From Allorhizocola rhizosphaerae (lineage in GTDB: Bacteria > Actinomycetota > Actinomycetes > Mycobacteriales > Micromonosporaceae): a stretch of 37,486 nt of DNA. The notes under the pieces are model-generated. The model did not search any database and was not told the DNA's origin. It saw only the letters and a program-made list of their open reading frames with translations. The stretch is from positions 1 to 37,486 of the forward strand of contig NZ_QJUG01000067.1 in NCBI RefSeq assembly GCF_003426775.1. The letters are read 5' to 3'. Both the position numbers and the translations under genes were made by a program. Each line of letters opens with the position of its first letter. Position 1 is the stretch's first letter. This document shows, piece by piece, positions 6,252 through 14,211 of the stretch.

Positions 6252-7759
6252 GACCGGCTCTCCGCCATCGGTGCGGCGTCGGCGAACGGGTTGGCGGCCG
6301 GGGCGGCGTTCGCGCCGAGCCCGATCGTGTCGTAGACGTCGGGCCGCCATGTCTTCAGCAACCCCGCCCAGATCAGCCCAAGCACGGCGGCGAAGGCGAA
6401 CGAGGCCGGGAACGCCCACCGCAGCGGGGAGGCCGGGTCAACGCCGAGCAGGATCGCGAACTGGTCGACGGTCAGGTACAGCACCCCGCCCAGTGCCACG
6501 GTCGCCAGGACGGGTGCGGCGATGCGGTGCCACAACGGCTCGCCGCGCCGGTCGCGGGCGAAGAAGCAGACGACGGCGGCGGAGGTGAGGGTCATGAGGA
6601 TCAGCACGCCGAGACCACCGGTGACGGTGACCCAGAAGAACAGGTGCACGATCGGGTCGGCTCTAGCCAACGCAAAGCCGACCAGGACGACGAATGCGAG
6701 GACGCTCTGGGTGATCGAACCCGCTTTGGGGGCACCGGTGCGGCGGCTGGTGTTGCCCAGCCCGCCGGGTTGGACGTGTTCGCGGCCGAGGGAGAACAGA
6801 TACCGGCCCACGGTGTGGTGGAAGGACAGCAGCGCGGCGAACAGGCTGGTGATGAACAGCATGTGCCCGAGGTCGACGACGAACTGGCCGACGTGCGGCT
6901 GCACGAGAGTGAAGATCAGTTCGGTGGAGTGTTCCTGCGCGGCGGCGACGATGTTGTCTGGGCCGGTGGCGATGGTGAGTGCCCACGCCGACAGGCCGTA
7001 CAGCGCACCGGTGACGGCGACGGCGATGTAGGTGGCTCGGGCGATGGTGCGCTTGGGGTCGCGGGTTTCTTCGCTGAACACCACGGTTGCCTCGAACCCG
7101 ACGAACCCGGTGACGGCGGTGACCAGTGCCGCGCCGATCCAGGCCGAGAACAGGAAGCCCGGTGACAGGGTGGAGAAGGTGATGCCGCCTTCGGCCGGGT
7201 GGGCGACCATGACGACGGCGAACAGCGCGGCGATGGCGATCTCGGCCAGCAGCATGATGGCCAGCACACGGCCGTTGATGTCGACCCGCAGCACGCCGAG
7301 CACGGCGACCATAGCCCATCCGGCCAGTGCGCACAGCCACCACGCCACCGAGACCCCGAACCGCTGGTCGAGGAAGCCGGACAGGACGGCGCCGAATCCT
7401 CCGTACAGGCCGATCTGCATGGCGTTGTAGGCCAGGACCGCGATGAAGGCGGCGGCGACGCCAGCGGGCCTGCCCAAGCCCTGGCTGATGTAGCTGTAGA
7501 ACGCGCCCGCGTTGACCACGTGGCGCGACATCGCCACATACCCGACCGCGAACACGGCCAAGATCGCCGCGACGGCCAGGTAGGCGATCGGGATGCCGGT
7601 GCTGCCGGTAATCGCGAAGCCGGACGTGGCGCCACCCGCGGTGACGGTCAACGGTGCGGCGGCGGCCATCACGAAGAACACCACCGAGGCGGTGCCCAGA
7701 CGGCTGCGCGCCAACGTGTTGGCCACGTTGCTGGTCCGCACTGGCTTTGTTGTGGTCAC
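6248..7759 (-). CDS. APC-superfamily amino acid/polyamine permease
   Basis: This 503-aa integral membrane protein has about 12-14 hydrophobic helices. The N-terminal helix TASVVFFVMAAAAPLTVTAG and the adjacent glycine-rich GFAITGSTGIPIAYL form the unwound substrate site of APC transporters, followed by NAGAFYSYISQGLGRPAG. The FVGFEATVVFSEETRDPKRT motif in the middle is the classic APC signature. It should import an amino acid or related amine by proton symport, substrate not predictable. It sits between the GPP34 gene (35 bases upstream) and the GNAT gene (4-bp overlap) in one operon. Confidence 0.9.
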   Translation of the reverse strand: MTTTKPVRTSNVANTLARSRLGTASVVFFVMAAAAPLTVTAGGATSGFAITGSTGIPIAYLAVAAILAVFAVGYVAMSRHVVNAGAFYSYISQGLGRPAGVAAAFIAVLAYNAMQIGLYGGFGAVLSGFLDQRFGVSVAWWLCALAGWAMVAVLGVLRVDINGRVLAIMLLAEIAIAALFAVVMVAHPAEGGITFSTLSPGFLFSAWIGAALVTAVTGFVGFEATVVFSEETRDPKRTIARATYIAVAVTGALYGLSAWALTIATGPDNIVAAAQEHSTELIFTLVQPHVGQFVVDLGHMLFITSLFAALLSFHHTVGRYLFSLGREHVQPGGLGNTSRRTGAPKAGSITQSVLAFVVLVGFALARADPIVHLFFWVTVTGGLGVLILMTLTSAAVVCFFARDRRGEPLWHRIAAPVLATVALGGVLYLTVDQFAILLGVDPASPLRWAFPASFAFAAVLGLIWAGLLKTWRPDVYDTIGLGANAAPAANPFADAAPMAESRS

Positions 7760-7794
7760 GAAGGAACTCCCGGGGAATGAGAGGGGTTGATGTT

Positions 7795-8556
7795 TCAGGT
7801 GCGGTGCGCGAGCACCGCATCACCGATAGCGGCATGCGTGTGAAACAGCAGTGCCCGCATCGGAGTCCAGAGGGTGCGCACAGAGCGGTTGAGGTAGTCG
7901 AAGGTCTCGGCGGGGGCGCCGTCGAGCAGGTATGTGTGCAGGCCGGATGCCAGTGCCAGACCGGCCAGGCACAGCGGCTCGTACTCCAGCGGCTCGTGAC
8001 GGCGCAGATGCTGCGACAGCATCGCCCACGGCCAGGCAGCGACGTTGACATCCACCGGCACATACAGCACGCCTACCTGGCGGCCGAGCTTGCGTTGCGC
8101 CTCCATGTGTACGTGGCCGGCGCGCAGGAGCCGCATCGCGATCTGCCCGGGGGCATGCTGGCCAAGAAACGCCAACCATGTCCGGATCGAATGGGCGCGT
8201 GCCGCCTCAGCAATCACCTGGTCGAGGATCAGATGCATCAACGCGTCCGCCGGTGGACGGCTATCCAGCACCGTGATCCGGTCGTCTTCCACGCCGATGT
8301 GCCTGCTGCTGATCAGCTCGGCCAGTAACGCGGCAGCGCAACCCAGCTCGATGGCCCTGGCGTGCAGCCGGGGCTTGCCTGTGCCGTCATGGTGGGAAAG
8401 CCAGTAGAAGTCGTCCGCGAGCGCGAACACGAGAATCTGGCCTCCCTCCGGCAACAGGCGCGGTGCACAAACGACATTGGGTTTTCGTGGTGCCACCCCT
8501 TTTGTGGACTGGGCACCGCCGTCTGAGCAGCGTCCGGTCACGGCGGCGTTCATCAC
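7795..8556 (-). CDS. GPP34-family (Golgi phosphoprotein 3-like) protein
   Basis: The product of up to 253 aa contains the GPP34 fold: FALADDFYWLSHHDGTGKPR followed by LHARAIELGCAAALLAEL, the hallmark opening of actinobacterial GPP34 proteins, and then a helical body. Eukaryotic members bind phosphoinositide membranes. Bacterial members are abundant in actinomycetes, often multi-copy, and of unknown function. The first 35 residues (before about LLPEGGQILVF) are not conserved-looking, so the true start may be a later GTG. It heads the GPP34-APC-GNAT operon. A TGACA tandem repeat (8602-8617) lies about 50 bases upstream. Confidence 0.8.
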   Translation of the reverse strand: MMNAAVTGRCSDGGAQSTKGVAPRKPNVVCAPRLLPEGGQILVFALADDFYWLSHHDGTGKPRLHARAIELGCAAALLAELISSRHIGVEDDRITVLDSRPPADALMHLILDQVIAEAARAHSIRTWLAFLGQHAPGQIAMRLLRAGHVHMEAQRKLGRQVGVLYVPVDVNVAAWPWAMLSQHLRRHEPLEYEPLCLAGLALASGLHTYLLDGAPAETFDYLNRSVRTLWTPMRALLFHTHAAIGDAVLAHRT

Positions 8557-8601
8557 CTAAACAGCGGCTCATCGATGTCGGCTAGCGATCTTCGTTAGTG
8601 C

Positions 8602-8617
8602 TGACAATTCATTGACA
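8602..8617 (+). promoter_or_regulatory. TGACA tandem repeat, copy A (11-bp period)
   Basis: TGACA occurs at 8602-8606 and 8613-8617, exactly 11 bases apart, the second within ATTGACAT. The same arrangement recurs at 8993-9008 and 12324-12339. It lies upstream of the GPP34 operon. One helical turn between the half-sites suggests a protein binding one face of DNA. TTGACA is also the -35 consensus, so a promoter reading is an alternative. Confidence 0.45.
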
Positions 8618-8630
8618 TCGCTGTCCGTAG

Positions 8631-8882
8631 TCACCAAGCGGAGCCGGATGGTTCTAGTCCAGGTGATCGTCCGGGGTCAGAATCGGTGGGCATGGCCGCG
8701 CCACCGCGCAGGCCGTGCACCGTGGGCGGCGAACTGATTGGCGGCCAGCGCCAGCCCCATTCGATGCAGGCCCGGTCGGGCCGGTGTGTGCGCCAGATCG
8801 CGACCGCCTCTGCACGGGTCAGGGACTGGCTGCGGTCCGCAACGCCGGTAGGTGACAGCTGCGGTGCGTGCATGTCTGCCAT
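8631..8882 (-). CDS. Small hypothetical protein (83 aa)
   Basis: A minus-strand frame encodes 83 aa with a central AEAVAIWRTHRPDRACIEWG and WRWPPISSPPTVHG. Small proteins with a Cys/Trp-rich core like RACIEWGWRWP occur next to XRE regulators in actinomycetes, but I cannot name the family. There is no signal peptide. It lies between the GPP34 operon and the CYTH gene, and the TGACA repeat B lies upstream. Coding is plausible, not certain. Confidence 0.45.
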   Translation of the reverse strand: MADMHAPQLSPTGVADRSQSLTRAEAVAIWRTHRPDRACIEWGWRWPPISSPPTVHGLRGGAAMPTDSDPGRSPGLEPSGSAW

Positions 8883-8992
8883 GGCGGTCTACCCCTGTTG
8901 GATCGTCCGCACAGGTATTGCTGCTGATACGGGTAGGGGACTGCGGATATGACCATGTCGGCGGGCGCTGACATGTAGGTCAGACACAGCGC

Positions 8993-9008
8993 TGACACGC
9001 CATTGACT
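8993..9008 (+). promoter_or_regulatory. TGACA tandem repeat, copy B (11-bp period)
   Basis: TGACA at 8993-8997 and TGACT at 9004-9008, 11 bases apart, the second within ATTGACT. It lies between the divergent small hypothetical gene and the CYTH gene. A further GCGCTGACA occurs at 8966-8973, so the region may hold several half-sites. Confidence 0.4.
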
Positions 9009-9061
9009 CGGCACCGAACCGGTGACCCGGTGTGGACGCCCAATACCGTCCGGCCGGGCGT

Positions 9062-9067
9062 TAGGCT
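9062..9067 (+). promoter_or_regulatory. -10 box of a probable leaderless promoter for the CYTH gene
   Basis: TAGGCT fits the actinobacterial TANNNT -10 pattern and ends 7 bases before the GTG at 9075, so transcription would start at or beside the start codon. No Shine-Dalgarno sequence is seen before that GTG, which supports a leaderless mRNA. No good -35 is visible. Confidence 0.5.
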
Positions 9068-9074
9068 GCCAGGC

Positions 9075-9647
9075 GTGCAAGAGTCGCCGAGCACCCTCGC
9101 TGGGGTCCAGGAGATCGAGGTCAAATACCGTGTCGCGCGGCTGGAGCCGCTGCTGGACGCCCTGGCCTTACGCGGCGTGGTCTTGTCCGACCCGATCACG
9201 CAGGACGACCAGGCATACGCGCCCGCACATTGGGATTACGGCCAGTCGAAGGTGGGCGTGCCGTTCGCGCGTCTGCGCACCGAGGCAGGCCGGCACCTGT
9301 TCACTGTGAAGGTGCCGGTCGACAACGAGATGGCCTGCCGGGAGCACGAGAGCCTGGTGGCCGATCGGGATCAGATGCATCAAGCGTTGCTGGCCATGGG
9401 TTTTAGGCCCACGATCCGCATCGTCAAGACGCGCCGCACCGGTGTGCTCGATGGTCTGTCGTTGTGCGTGGACGACGTCCAGCACGCCGGTGGGTTCCTG
9501 GAAGTCGAGCAGCTCGTACCAATTACCGAGTCCGGTCTGGCGACGCAGCGACGCCTCGACGAGTTCGTCATGTCCTTGGGTGTGCCGGTGCAGCGCACCA
9601 CCGACACCTACGACTCGCTCATCCGCGCCCAACTACTCGGCGTTTAG
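9075..9647 (+). CDS. CYTH-domain protein (class IV adenylate cyclase/triphosphatase-like)
   Basis: The 190-aa product begins VQESPSTLAG and then carries the CYTH signature EIEVKYRV (ExExK) near residue 15, which coordinates divalent metal and triphosphate inside the tunnel fold. Later basic and acidic strands include FARLRTEAGRHLFTVKVP, IVKTRR and GGFLEVEQLV. CYTH proteins act on nucleoside triphosphates, inorganic triphosphate or thiamine triphosphate; class IV adenylate cyclases are one branch. Specificity cannot be read here. I chose the GTG at 9075 because the ExExK motif should lie close to the start and a TANNNT box sits 7 bases upstream. The gene converges on the phosphatase gene, overlapping it by 4 bases. 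Confidence 0.85.
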   Translation: MQESPSTLAGVQEIEVKYRVARLEPLLDALALRGVVLSDPITQDDQAYAPAHWDYGQSKVGVPFARLRTEAGRHLFTVKVPVDNEMACREHESLVADRDQMHQALLAMGFRPTIRIVKTRRTGVLDGLSLCVDDVQHAGGFLEVEQLVPITESGLATQRRLDEFVMSLGVPVQRTTDTYDSLIRAQLLGV

Positions 9648-10444
9648 AACAGCGTTCCCGTCCCGGTCAGACCCGCTGGATCCAGCTCAAGACGGCGAAG
9701 CGGCGCCATGTCCAGCCCCACGGCGACAGCCGCATGGTCGGACAGTTTCAGTTCCCGCGGCTGGTGAAGGTAATCGCAGCCGGTCAGCCGGTCCACGAGC
9801 GCTGCGCCGATGTGGACATAGTCAAACCTGTAGCCGTTGCTGGTACGGCCGATCCAGCTATGTGCCTGAACTCCCGGACAGCAGTGCTCGTGCGCATCCG
9901 CCAAGCCGTACTCGTGCAGTCTGTCGAGCATCTCGTACTCGAAGGGCAGGAATCCGCGATAGGCCGGTCGGTGGTCGCGAGCGATGACGTTGTAGTCCCC
10001 GCCGAGGACCAGGCGGTGCCGCTGCGCTTCCGGAAGCCGCGCAATCGCGTCCAGGAACGTGCTGACGAACACGCGTTTGCGTGTCACCTTGTCCGGGGCA
10101 CGGTCGCTGGAGGGCACGTACACGCCGATCACGGTGAACGGCGTGTCGATGTCGACAGTGGCGGCCACAGCGCGGCCGGGAATGCTCACGCCGGCCAGCA
10201 ACTCGGGTCGCGCGGTCACTGGAACCCGGGCGAGCAAGGCCACGCCGCGCTCGCCGGGATGCGGTGTATGCAGCACCGCCATACCCGCCCGCCGGCACTG
10301 CTCAAGCAGATGAGCAGTGCCCTCCCCAGCGCTGGTCTCGGTCAGGATCACCAGGTCGTCATCGCGGGTATCCAGCCATGCCAGCAGGTCGCGGGCACGA
10401 GACAAGGCTGGTGCCTGGATGTTCAGCGTCAGCAGCGACAGCAT
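9644..10444 (-). CDS. Endonuclease/exonuclease/phosphatase-family protein
   Basis: This 266-aa protein of the DNase I-like EEP fold has all key motifs: LTLNIQAP (metal-binding Asn, residue 8), ILTETSA (catalytic Glu), GGDYNVIARD (Asp/Asn) and the terminal LSDHAAV (Asp-His pair). The fold hydrolyses phosphodiester or phosphomonoester bonds in nucleic acids, lipids or small molecules. No signal peptide is evident, so a cytoplasmic nucleotide or nucleic-acid substrate is likely. It is the last gene of the radical SAM - kinase - EEP operon, 12 bases after the kinase stop. Confidence 0.9.
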   Translation of the reverse strand: MLSLLTLNIQAPALSRARDLLAWLDTRDDDLVILTETSAGEGTAHLLEQCRRAGMAVLHTPHPGERGVALLARVPVTARPELLAGVSIPGRAVAATVDIDTPFTVIGVYVPSSDRAPDKVTRKRVFVSTFLDAIARLPEAQRHRLVLGGDYNVIARDHRPAYRGFLPFEYEMLDRLHEYGLADAHEHCCPGVQAHSWIGRTSNGYRFDYVHIGAALVDRLTGCDYLHQPRELKLSDHAAVAVGLDMAPLRRLELDPAGLTGTGTLF

Positions 10445-10456
10445 CCCCTTATGGCC

Positions 10457-11072
10457 TCACTCGATTGGCTGACCGCGGTTGTCGGTGTCGAGCAGGTCGA
10501 CGATACCGGCGACCACCTGCTCCGGGTTCTTCCCCTGGCAGTCGATGACGTGCTGACGCCACGTTTCACCTCCCAGGAACGCCATCGCCCGCCGGTACAG
10601 CTCCAGCTCTTGCCGCGGATTGCCGACCTGCTCCAGCCGAGTCAGCGACTCACGCGCCGCCAACCGGCCGGCGATCACCTCAGGGTCCTCCTCCAGGTAG
10701 AACGTGATCGCGGGCATGACGTAGCGGTTGTAACTCCAGATCTCCGGCAGGTCCAACCCGTCCAGTGCCTGAAGCACCAAGGAGGACGGCACGTAGCGGT
10801 CGGTGACCACATGGCTGCCCGAGTCCAGCCTCGGAATGATCCTCTTCCTCGACGTGGGCGCTGCGGTCTGCGGCCAGCGCGAGCGCGAGTGCCCGGCCGT
10901 GCAGCACCGCCTCCGACCGGCGCAGCAGGCGCCCCAACGGCGTGTCAGAGGGCTCGCTGGTCACGTGCGTCTCCCGACCCGTGCGGGCCTGCAGCCGCGC
11001 GGCTAACCGGCCCGCGACCGTGGTCTTGCCGACCCCGTTGGGACCCTCGACCGCGATAAACAGGCTGGTCAC
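10457..11072 (-). pseudogene. Thymidylate-kinase-like gene with a single-base frameshift
   Basis: The 5' frame encodes LFIAVEGPNGVGKTT (P-loop), then VTSEPSDTPLGRLLR and ADRSAHVEEE. The 3' frame encodes VVTDRYVPSSLVLQ (the DRY/F motif of dTMP kinases), then SYNRYVMPAITFYLEEDPEV and a normal C-terminus. The join falls at 10841-10842: the minus strand reads GAGGAAGAGGATCATTCC, and removing one G gives EEEIIPRLDSGSHVVTDRY, exactly as in the family. So one extra base breaks an otherwise well-conserved gene. It starts with GTG at 11072, overlapping the radical SAM stop by 4 bases. It could be a sequencing error, a recent mutation or, less likely, programmed frameshifting. Confidence 0.85.
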
Positions 11073-12169
11073 GACCGAACCGCTGCCAATGGGAGGAGTT
11101 GTCGTCCTTCGGCGACCGGGCATTGCTCGGCATCCACAGCGCCGATGCGCTCACCCGCCGCGACCACAGCGGCGGGGCAGCCCTTGCCGCACCCGGAGGC
11201 CATCTGGCACGAGCCGCACGTCGGATTGCCGCCCATCGGGAACCGGGCATGAAAGTCGTAGGCATCCAACGACTCGGCAACGCCACTGTCGATGATGTTG
11301 CCGACCAGGAAGTCGGTGTCCGGGTGACGCGACTGCGGCGTCCGTGCGGCGAACACCAGGTACGGGCAGACCGCCACCTGACCGTCCACAAACACATAGA
11401 TCAGCTTCCCGGCATCGCAGCCGCCCAACGGCTTGCCGTGGTTCGGGAAGCGGATATACACCATGTCGAGCCGGTCGGCGAACCGCTGCGTCACTGCCTG
11501 GATCGCCCTCATGGCCTCCTGCGGCGCAGCCAGCCGGCCCTGACTTTTCACCCCCCGCCCGAACGACGACAGCGGATTCATCAGCACATACCTGGCGCCC
11601 ACCTCGGCGGCGAACTCGCACAGATCCGCGAACTCACCCGGCTCCGTCAACGCGTTCGGGGTCGACAACAGGCCCTGCAAAAGCCTGGCCTGTGCGAACT
11701 TGCGCGTGGTCGCCACCGTCGCGGCAAACGACGAGCGGTCACCACGGAACTTGCCATGAGACTCGGCCCGAAAGCCGTCGAAGGACACGTTGACGTGCAC
11801 GTTGCCCAACTCCGCCAGGTAGGCGATCTGCTCATCGGTGATCTGGGTTGCGTTGGTGCACACCCCCACCGGCAGGCCCGCACCCACCACCGCCGCGCAG
11901 AACTCCAGCACGTTCGGGTGGACAAACGGCTCCCCACCAGTCAGCGTCACCCGCTGCACCCGCGCACGCATAAGCTGCGGCAACACCACGTCAACGAAGA
12001 TGTCCAGCGGCATGTCACCGCCCACAGCGGTCGAGGACACGAAACAGTGGGCGCAATGCAGGTTGCACCGCTCGGTGATCTGCACCAGCGCCTTCCGGCC
12101 TACACCGCCAACCGACGTGCGAAAGTAGCAGCTGCTGGCATGCGTGTCGACAATCAATGATCGAGTCAC
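11069..12169 (-). CDS. Radical SAM/SPASM-domain protein
   Basis: About 366 aa from the GTG at 12169, chosen because GGGAG sits 6-7 bases upstream; an ATG at 12205 would add 12 poorly conserved residues. The CxxxCxxC cluster motif is ERCNLHCAHC, followed by LTGGEPFVHP (the GGE SAM-binding motif) and VCTNATQI. The C-terminus is Cys-rich: GGCDAGKLIYV, CPYLVF, NPTCGSCQMASGCGKGCP and EQCPVAE, as in SPASM/twitch proteins with auxiliary iron-sulfur clusters. Such enzymes often modify peptides or sugars by radical chemistry. No precursor peptide is obvious beside it. It is coupled to a nucleotide kinase and an EEP hydrolase, which hints instead at a nucleotide-linked substrate (inference). Confidence 0.88.
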   Translation of the reverse strand: MTRSLIVDTHASSCYFRTSVGGVGRKALVQITERCNLHCAHCFVSSTAVGGDMPLDIFVDVVLPQLMRARVQRVTLTGGEPFVHPNVLEFCAAVVGAGLPVGVCTNATQITDEQIAYLAELGNVHVNVSFDGFRAESHGKFRGDRSSFAATVATTRKFAQARLLQGLLSTPNALTEPGEFADLCEFAAEVGARYVLMNPLSSFGRGVKSQGRLAAPQEAMRAIQAVTQRFADRLDMVYIRFPNHGKPLGGCDAGKLIYVFVDGQVAVCPYLVFAARTPQSRHPDTDFLVGNIIDSGVAESLDAYDFHARFPMGGNPTCGSCQMASGCGKGCPAAVVAAGERIGAVDAEQCPVAEGRQLLPLAAVRS

Positions 12170-12323
12170 CTGATGCTCCCTGCCCTCATGTTCATGATCG
12201 GCCATGACGTATCTGCGGCCCGGAAACTGAATTCAGCTCACCTGCCGTGCTGTCGGAGAACCGGACCCGCATTGTGAGTTAAAGTCAGCGCACACGATGT
12301 CGGTCAGGGCCGACAGCCACAAT

Positions 12324-12339
12324 TGACATGGCATTGACA
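12324..12339 (+). promoter_or_regulatory. TGACA tandem repeat, copy C (11-bp period)
   Basis: TGACA at 12324-12328 and 12335-12339, in AATTGACAT and ATTGACAC, exactly 11 bases apart. It lies in the intergenic region between the divergent radical SAM operon and the first XRE gene, 25-40 bases upstream of the XRE GTG. The first XRE protein is an obvious candidate to bind it. Either TTGACA could also serve as a -35 element. Confidence 0.5.
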
Positions 12340-12363
12340 CGGGCAACCAGCCAAGGAGGCGAG

Positions 12364-12690
12364 GTGATCACGCCGCAAGACATCCGACAGGCCAAGCGGG
12401 CGCTTGGCGCTCAGCTCGCCGCGCTGAGCAAAGCGGCAGGACTGCGGCAAGAAGACCTCGCCAACGCGGTGCACCTGTCGCGTAGCAGCATCGCCAACAC
12501 CGAGATCGGCCACCAGGTCAGTGCGAAGGACTTTTGGGAGAGATGCGACGAGCTTCTTCGTGCTGACGGCAACCTCATCCAGGCCTACGAGCGAGTTCGC
12601 GACGTGGAGGCCCACTACCGCCAGCACCATGTCACTGCCGGATCGCGGCCGGACTCGGTGATTCCCGCCCTAGCCACCACCGTCCGTTGA
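12364..12690 (+). CDS. XRE-family regulator, short form
   Basis: This 108-aa protein is an N-terminal helix-turn-helix with little else: ITPQDIRQAKRALGAQLAAL, AGLRQEDLANAVHLSRSSIA, NTEIGHQVSAKDFWERCDEL. Start is GTG at 12364 with a very strong AAGGAGG seven bases upstream. It is divergent from the radical SAM operon, and TGACA repeat C lies in its leader or promoter. The next gene (12817) has a closely similar HTH, so the two arose by duplication and the short one has lost or never had the sensory domain. Confidence 0.85.
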   Translation: MITPQDIRQAKRALGAQLAALSKAAGLRQEDLANAVHLSRSSIANTEIGHQVSAKDFWERCDELLRADGNLIQAYERVRDVEAHYRQHHVTAGSRPDSVIPALATTVR

Positions 12691-12816
12691 CGTACCAGAC
12701 CCTGCCCGGCCCAGAGCTCGACAGGATGACCATGGCTCGTCACGCTATACCTATCGTCATCGCCCGCCTACTAGTTATAACGATCAGAATCGAGGGATTA
12801 CGGCAGGAGTGGCCAA

Positions 12817-14211
12817 ATGATTACGGCGCATGACATTGCGGAAGCGAGAAGGTCACTTGGACGGAAGCTCGCGGCGTTGCGGCAGGCTGCGGGATACCGC
12901 CAAAAGGATCTTGCGAGAGAGCTCATCGTGTCGCGCAGCTCGATCGCCAACACCGAGGTAGGTCGCCAAGTTAGCGCTCGGGATTTCTGGGTGCGTTGTG
13001 ACCAGGTGCTCCGAGCGGGCGGCGGGCTGGTCCGCGGCTATGACGACCTACAGGCTTTGACACGCACTCATCGGGTGCAGGTAGCGGAGCCGACTGAGGC
13101 GAAGCGGGTTACCGAGTTCCGTGAGCCGGAAGGCAGGCCCACATCGGACGCGTCGGCTGAGCACGGACAAGATAGCGTTGTTCTGCGGTTGCGATTGGAC
13201 GGCCGGGAGTCTCTCGATCAGTCCGCCGACGAAGCGCTTGTCTTCGCCGCAGGAGCAGCGCTGGGGTTGGCCGCGGAAACGACGACCGACCTGTTCGAGC
13301 AGGTCAGGTATATTGCGCGCGACTACGCGGGTCACCATAGATGGCAGACCTTCGCTCTTGCACGGCAACTGCGTGACTTGGCATTCGATCTCTCAGCCAA
13401 GACACGACGACCGAACGACCTTGCTGATGTCTATCTGATTGCATCTTTGTGCAGCCTATTGATGTCATCGGCCGCTTTTGACCTCGCTCACCCCAACACT
13501 GCGGCGGGGTTGGCCCGCGCTGCACGAACTCTGGCCGGTATTTCAGGACATGCAGAAGCCGAGGTGTGGGCGCTAGGTCTTTTGGCAACACTATCCAACT
13601 GGCGGAACCAGCCAGAAAGGGCACTCGGCCACATTGAGCAGGCCCGATCCGGAGCGTCCAGCTCTGTGAGCCTGTATCGCCTGAACCATATTGCGGCACG
13701 CTCCCATGCCCTACTTGGGAATCGGAGGGCTACCGAAGACGCCATGTCGCAAGCCGTCCGTCATTACCCAGGGGAGGCCGGCGGCGGCTTCCTTCAAGAC
13801 GAAATCGGCGGAGAGTTCCGGTTCGATCGTGCTAGGGCGTCTGCATGTGCCGGGGCGGCATGGCTGCATTTTGGCGATGGCGTCTTGGCTCAGCGCCATC
13901 TGCGCGAGGCGCTTGACGCGTACCACGCTCTTCCGACAGCACTGCGGCCCTGGGCGCCGGTCAATGGCGCGCGGGTTGACCTTGCGGCTGCGCTTGTGCT
14001 CGCTGGCGACCTTGACGGCGCCGGCATGGCGATGGAGCCGATCTTCGGACTACCTGTCACTCATCGGATCTCCACGATTGCCGGCAGGCTCTCAGCGGTC
14101 CAGAACCAATTGCGCGAGCCTCAGTACCGGCGGAGTGCGCTTGCGCAACAGCTCGATGACCGGATTACTCAGTGGGCGCATCACCAGCAACGCGCGGTCA
14201 GTGATCGCTAG
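12817..14211 (+). CDS. XRE-family regulator with helical-repeat sensor domain
   Basis: The 464-aa protein begins ITAHDIAEARRSLGRKLAAL, RQAAGYRQKDLARELIVSRS, SIANTEVGRQVSARDFW, an HTH close to that of the 12364 gene. Residues from about 130 on form a mostly helical, TPR-like region (AGLARAARTLAGISGHAEAE, RNQPERALGHIEQAR), common in actinomycete XRE regulators that sense peptides or protein partners. Start ATG has AGGAG seven bases upstream. It is the second of two tandem XRE genes and converges on the epimerase with a 4-base overlap. Target genes are not shown by the sequence. Confidence 0.85.
   Translation: MITAHDIAEARRSLGRKLAALRQAAGYRQKDLARELIVSRSSIANTEVGRQVSARDFWVRCDQVLRAGGGLVRGYDDLQALTRTHRVQVAEPTEAKRVTEFREPEGRPTSDASAEHGQDSVVLRLRLDGRESLDQSADEALVFAAGAALGLAAETTTDLFEQVRYIARDYAGHHRWQTFALARQLRDLAFDLSAKTRRPNDLADVYLIASLCSLLMSSAAFDLAHPNTAAGLARAARTLAGISGHAEAEVWALGLLATLSNWRNQPERALGHIEQARSGASSSVSLYRLNHIAARSHALLGNRRATEDAMSQAVRHYPGEAGGGFLQDEIGGEFRFDRARASACAGAAWLHFGDGVLAQRHLREALDAYHALPTALRPWAPVNGARVDLAAALVLAGDLDGAGMAMEPIFGLPVTHRISTIAGRLSAVQNQLREPQYRRSALAQQLDDRITQWAHHQQRAVSDR

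Noticed and set aside
6663-8063. Minus-strand open frame of 466 codons
   Set aside because: It overlaps the GPP34 and APC genes in another frame and is Arg-rich without domains, whereas the overlapped genes have clear signatures.
9464-11059. Long plus-strand open frame of 531 codons
   Set aside because: It lies opposite the EEP and kinase-like genes, which carry complete family motifs. High GC leaves the complementary frame open, and its translation has no domain.
11099-12160. Plus-strand open frame of 353 codons
   Set aside because: Antisense to the radical SAM gene; the sequence is His/Arg-rich in the way antisense frames of GC-rich genes are, with no motif.
11069-12169. Viperin-like radical SAM enzyme beside a nucleotide kinase
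   Set aside because: The cluster motif context and the C-terminal SPASM-type Cys pattern differ from viperins. The kinase link is kept only as a general analogy.
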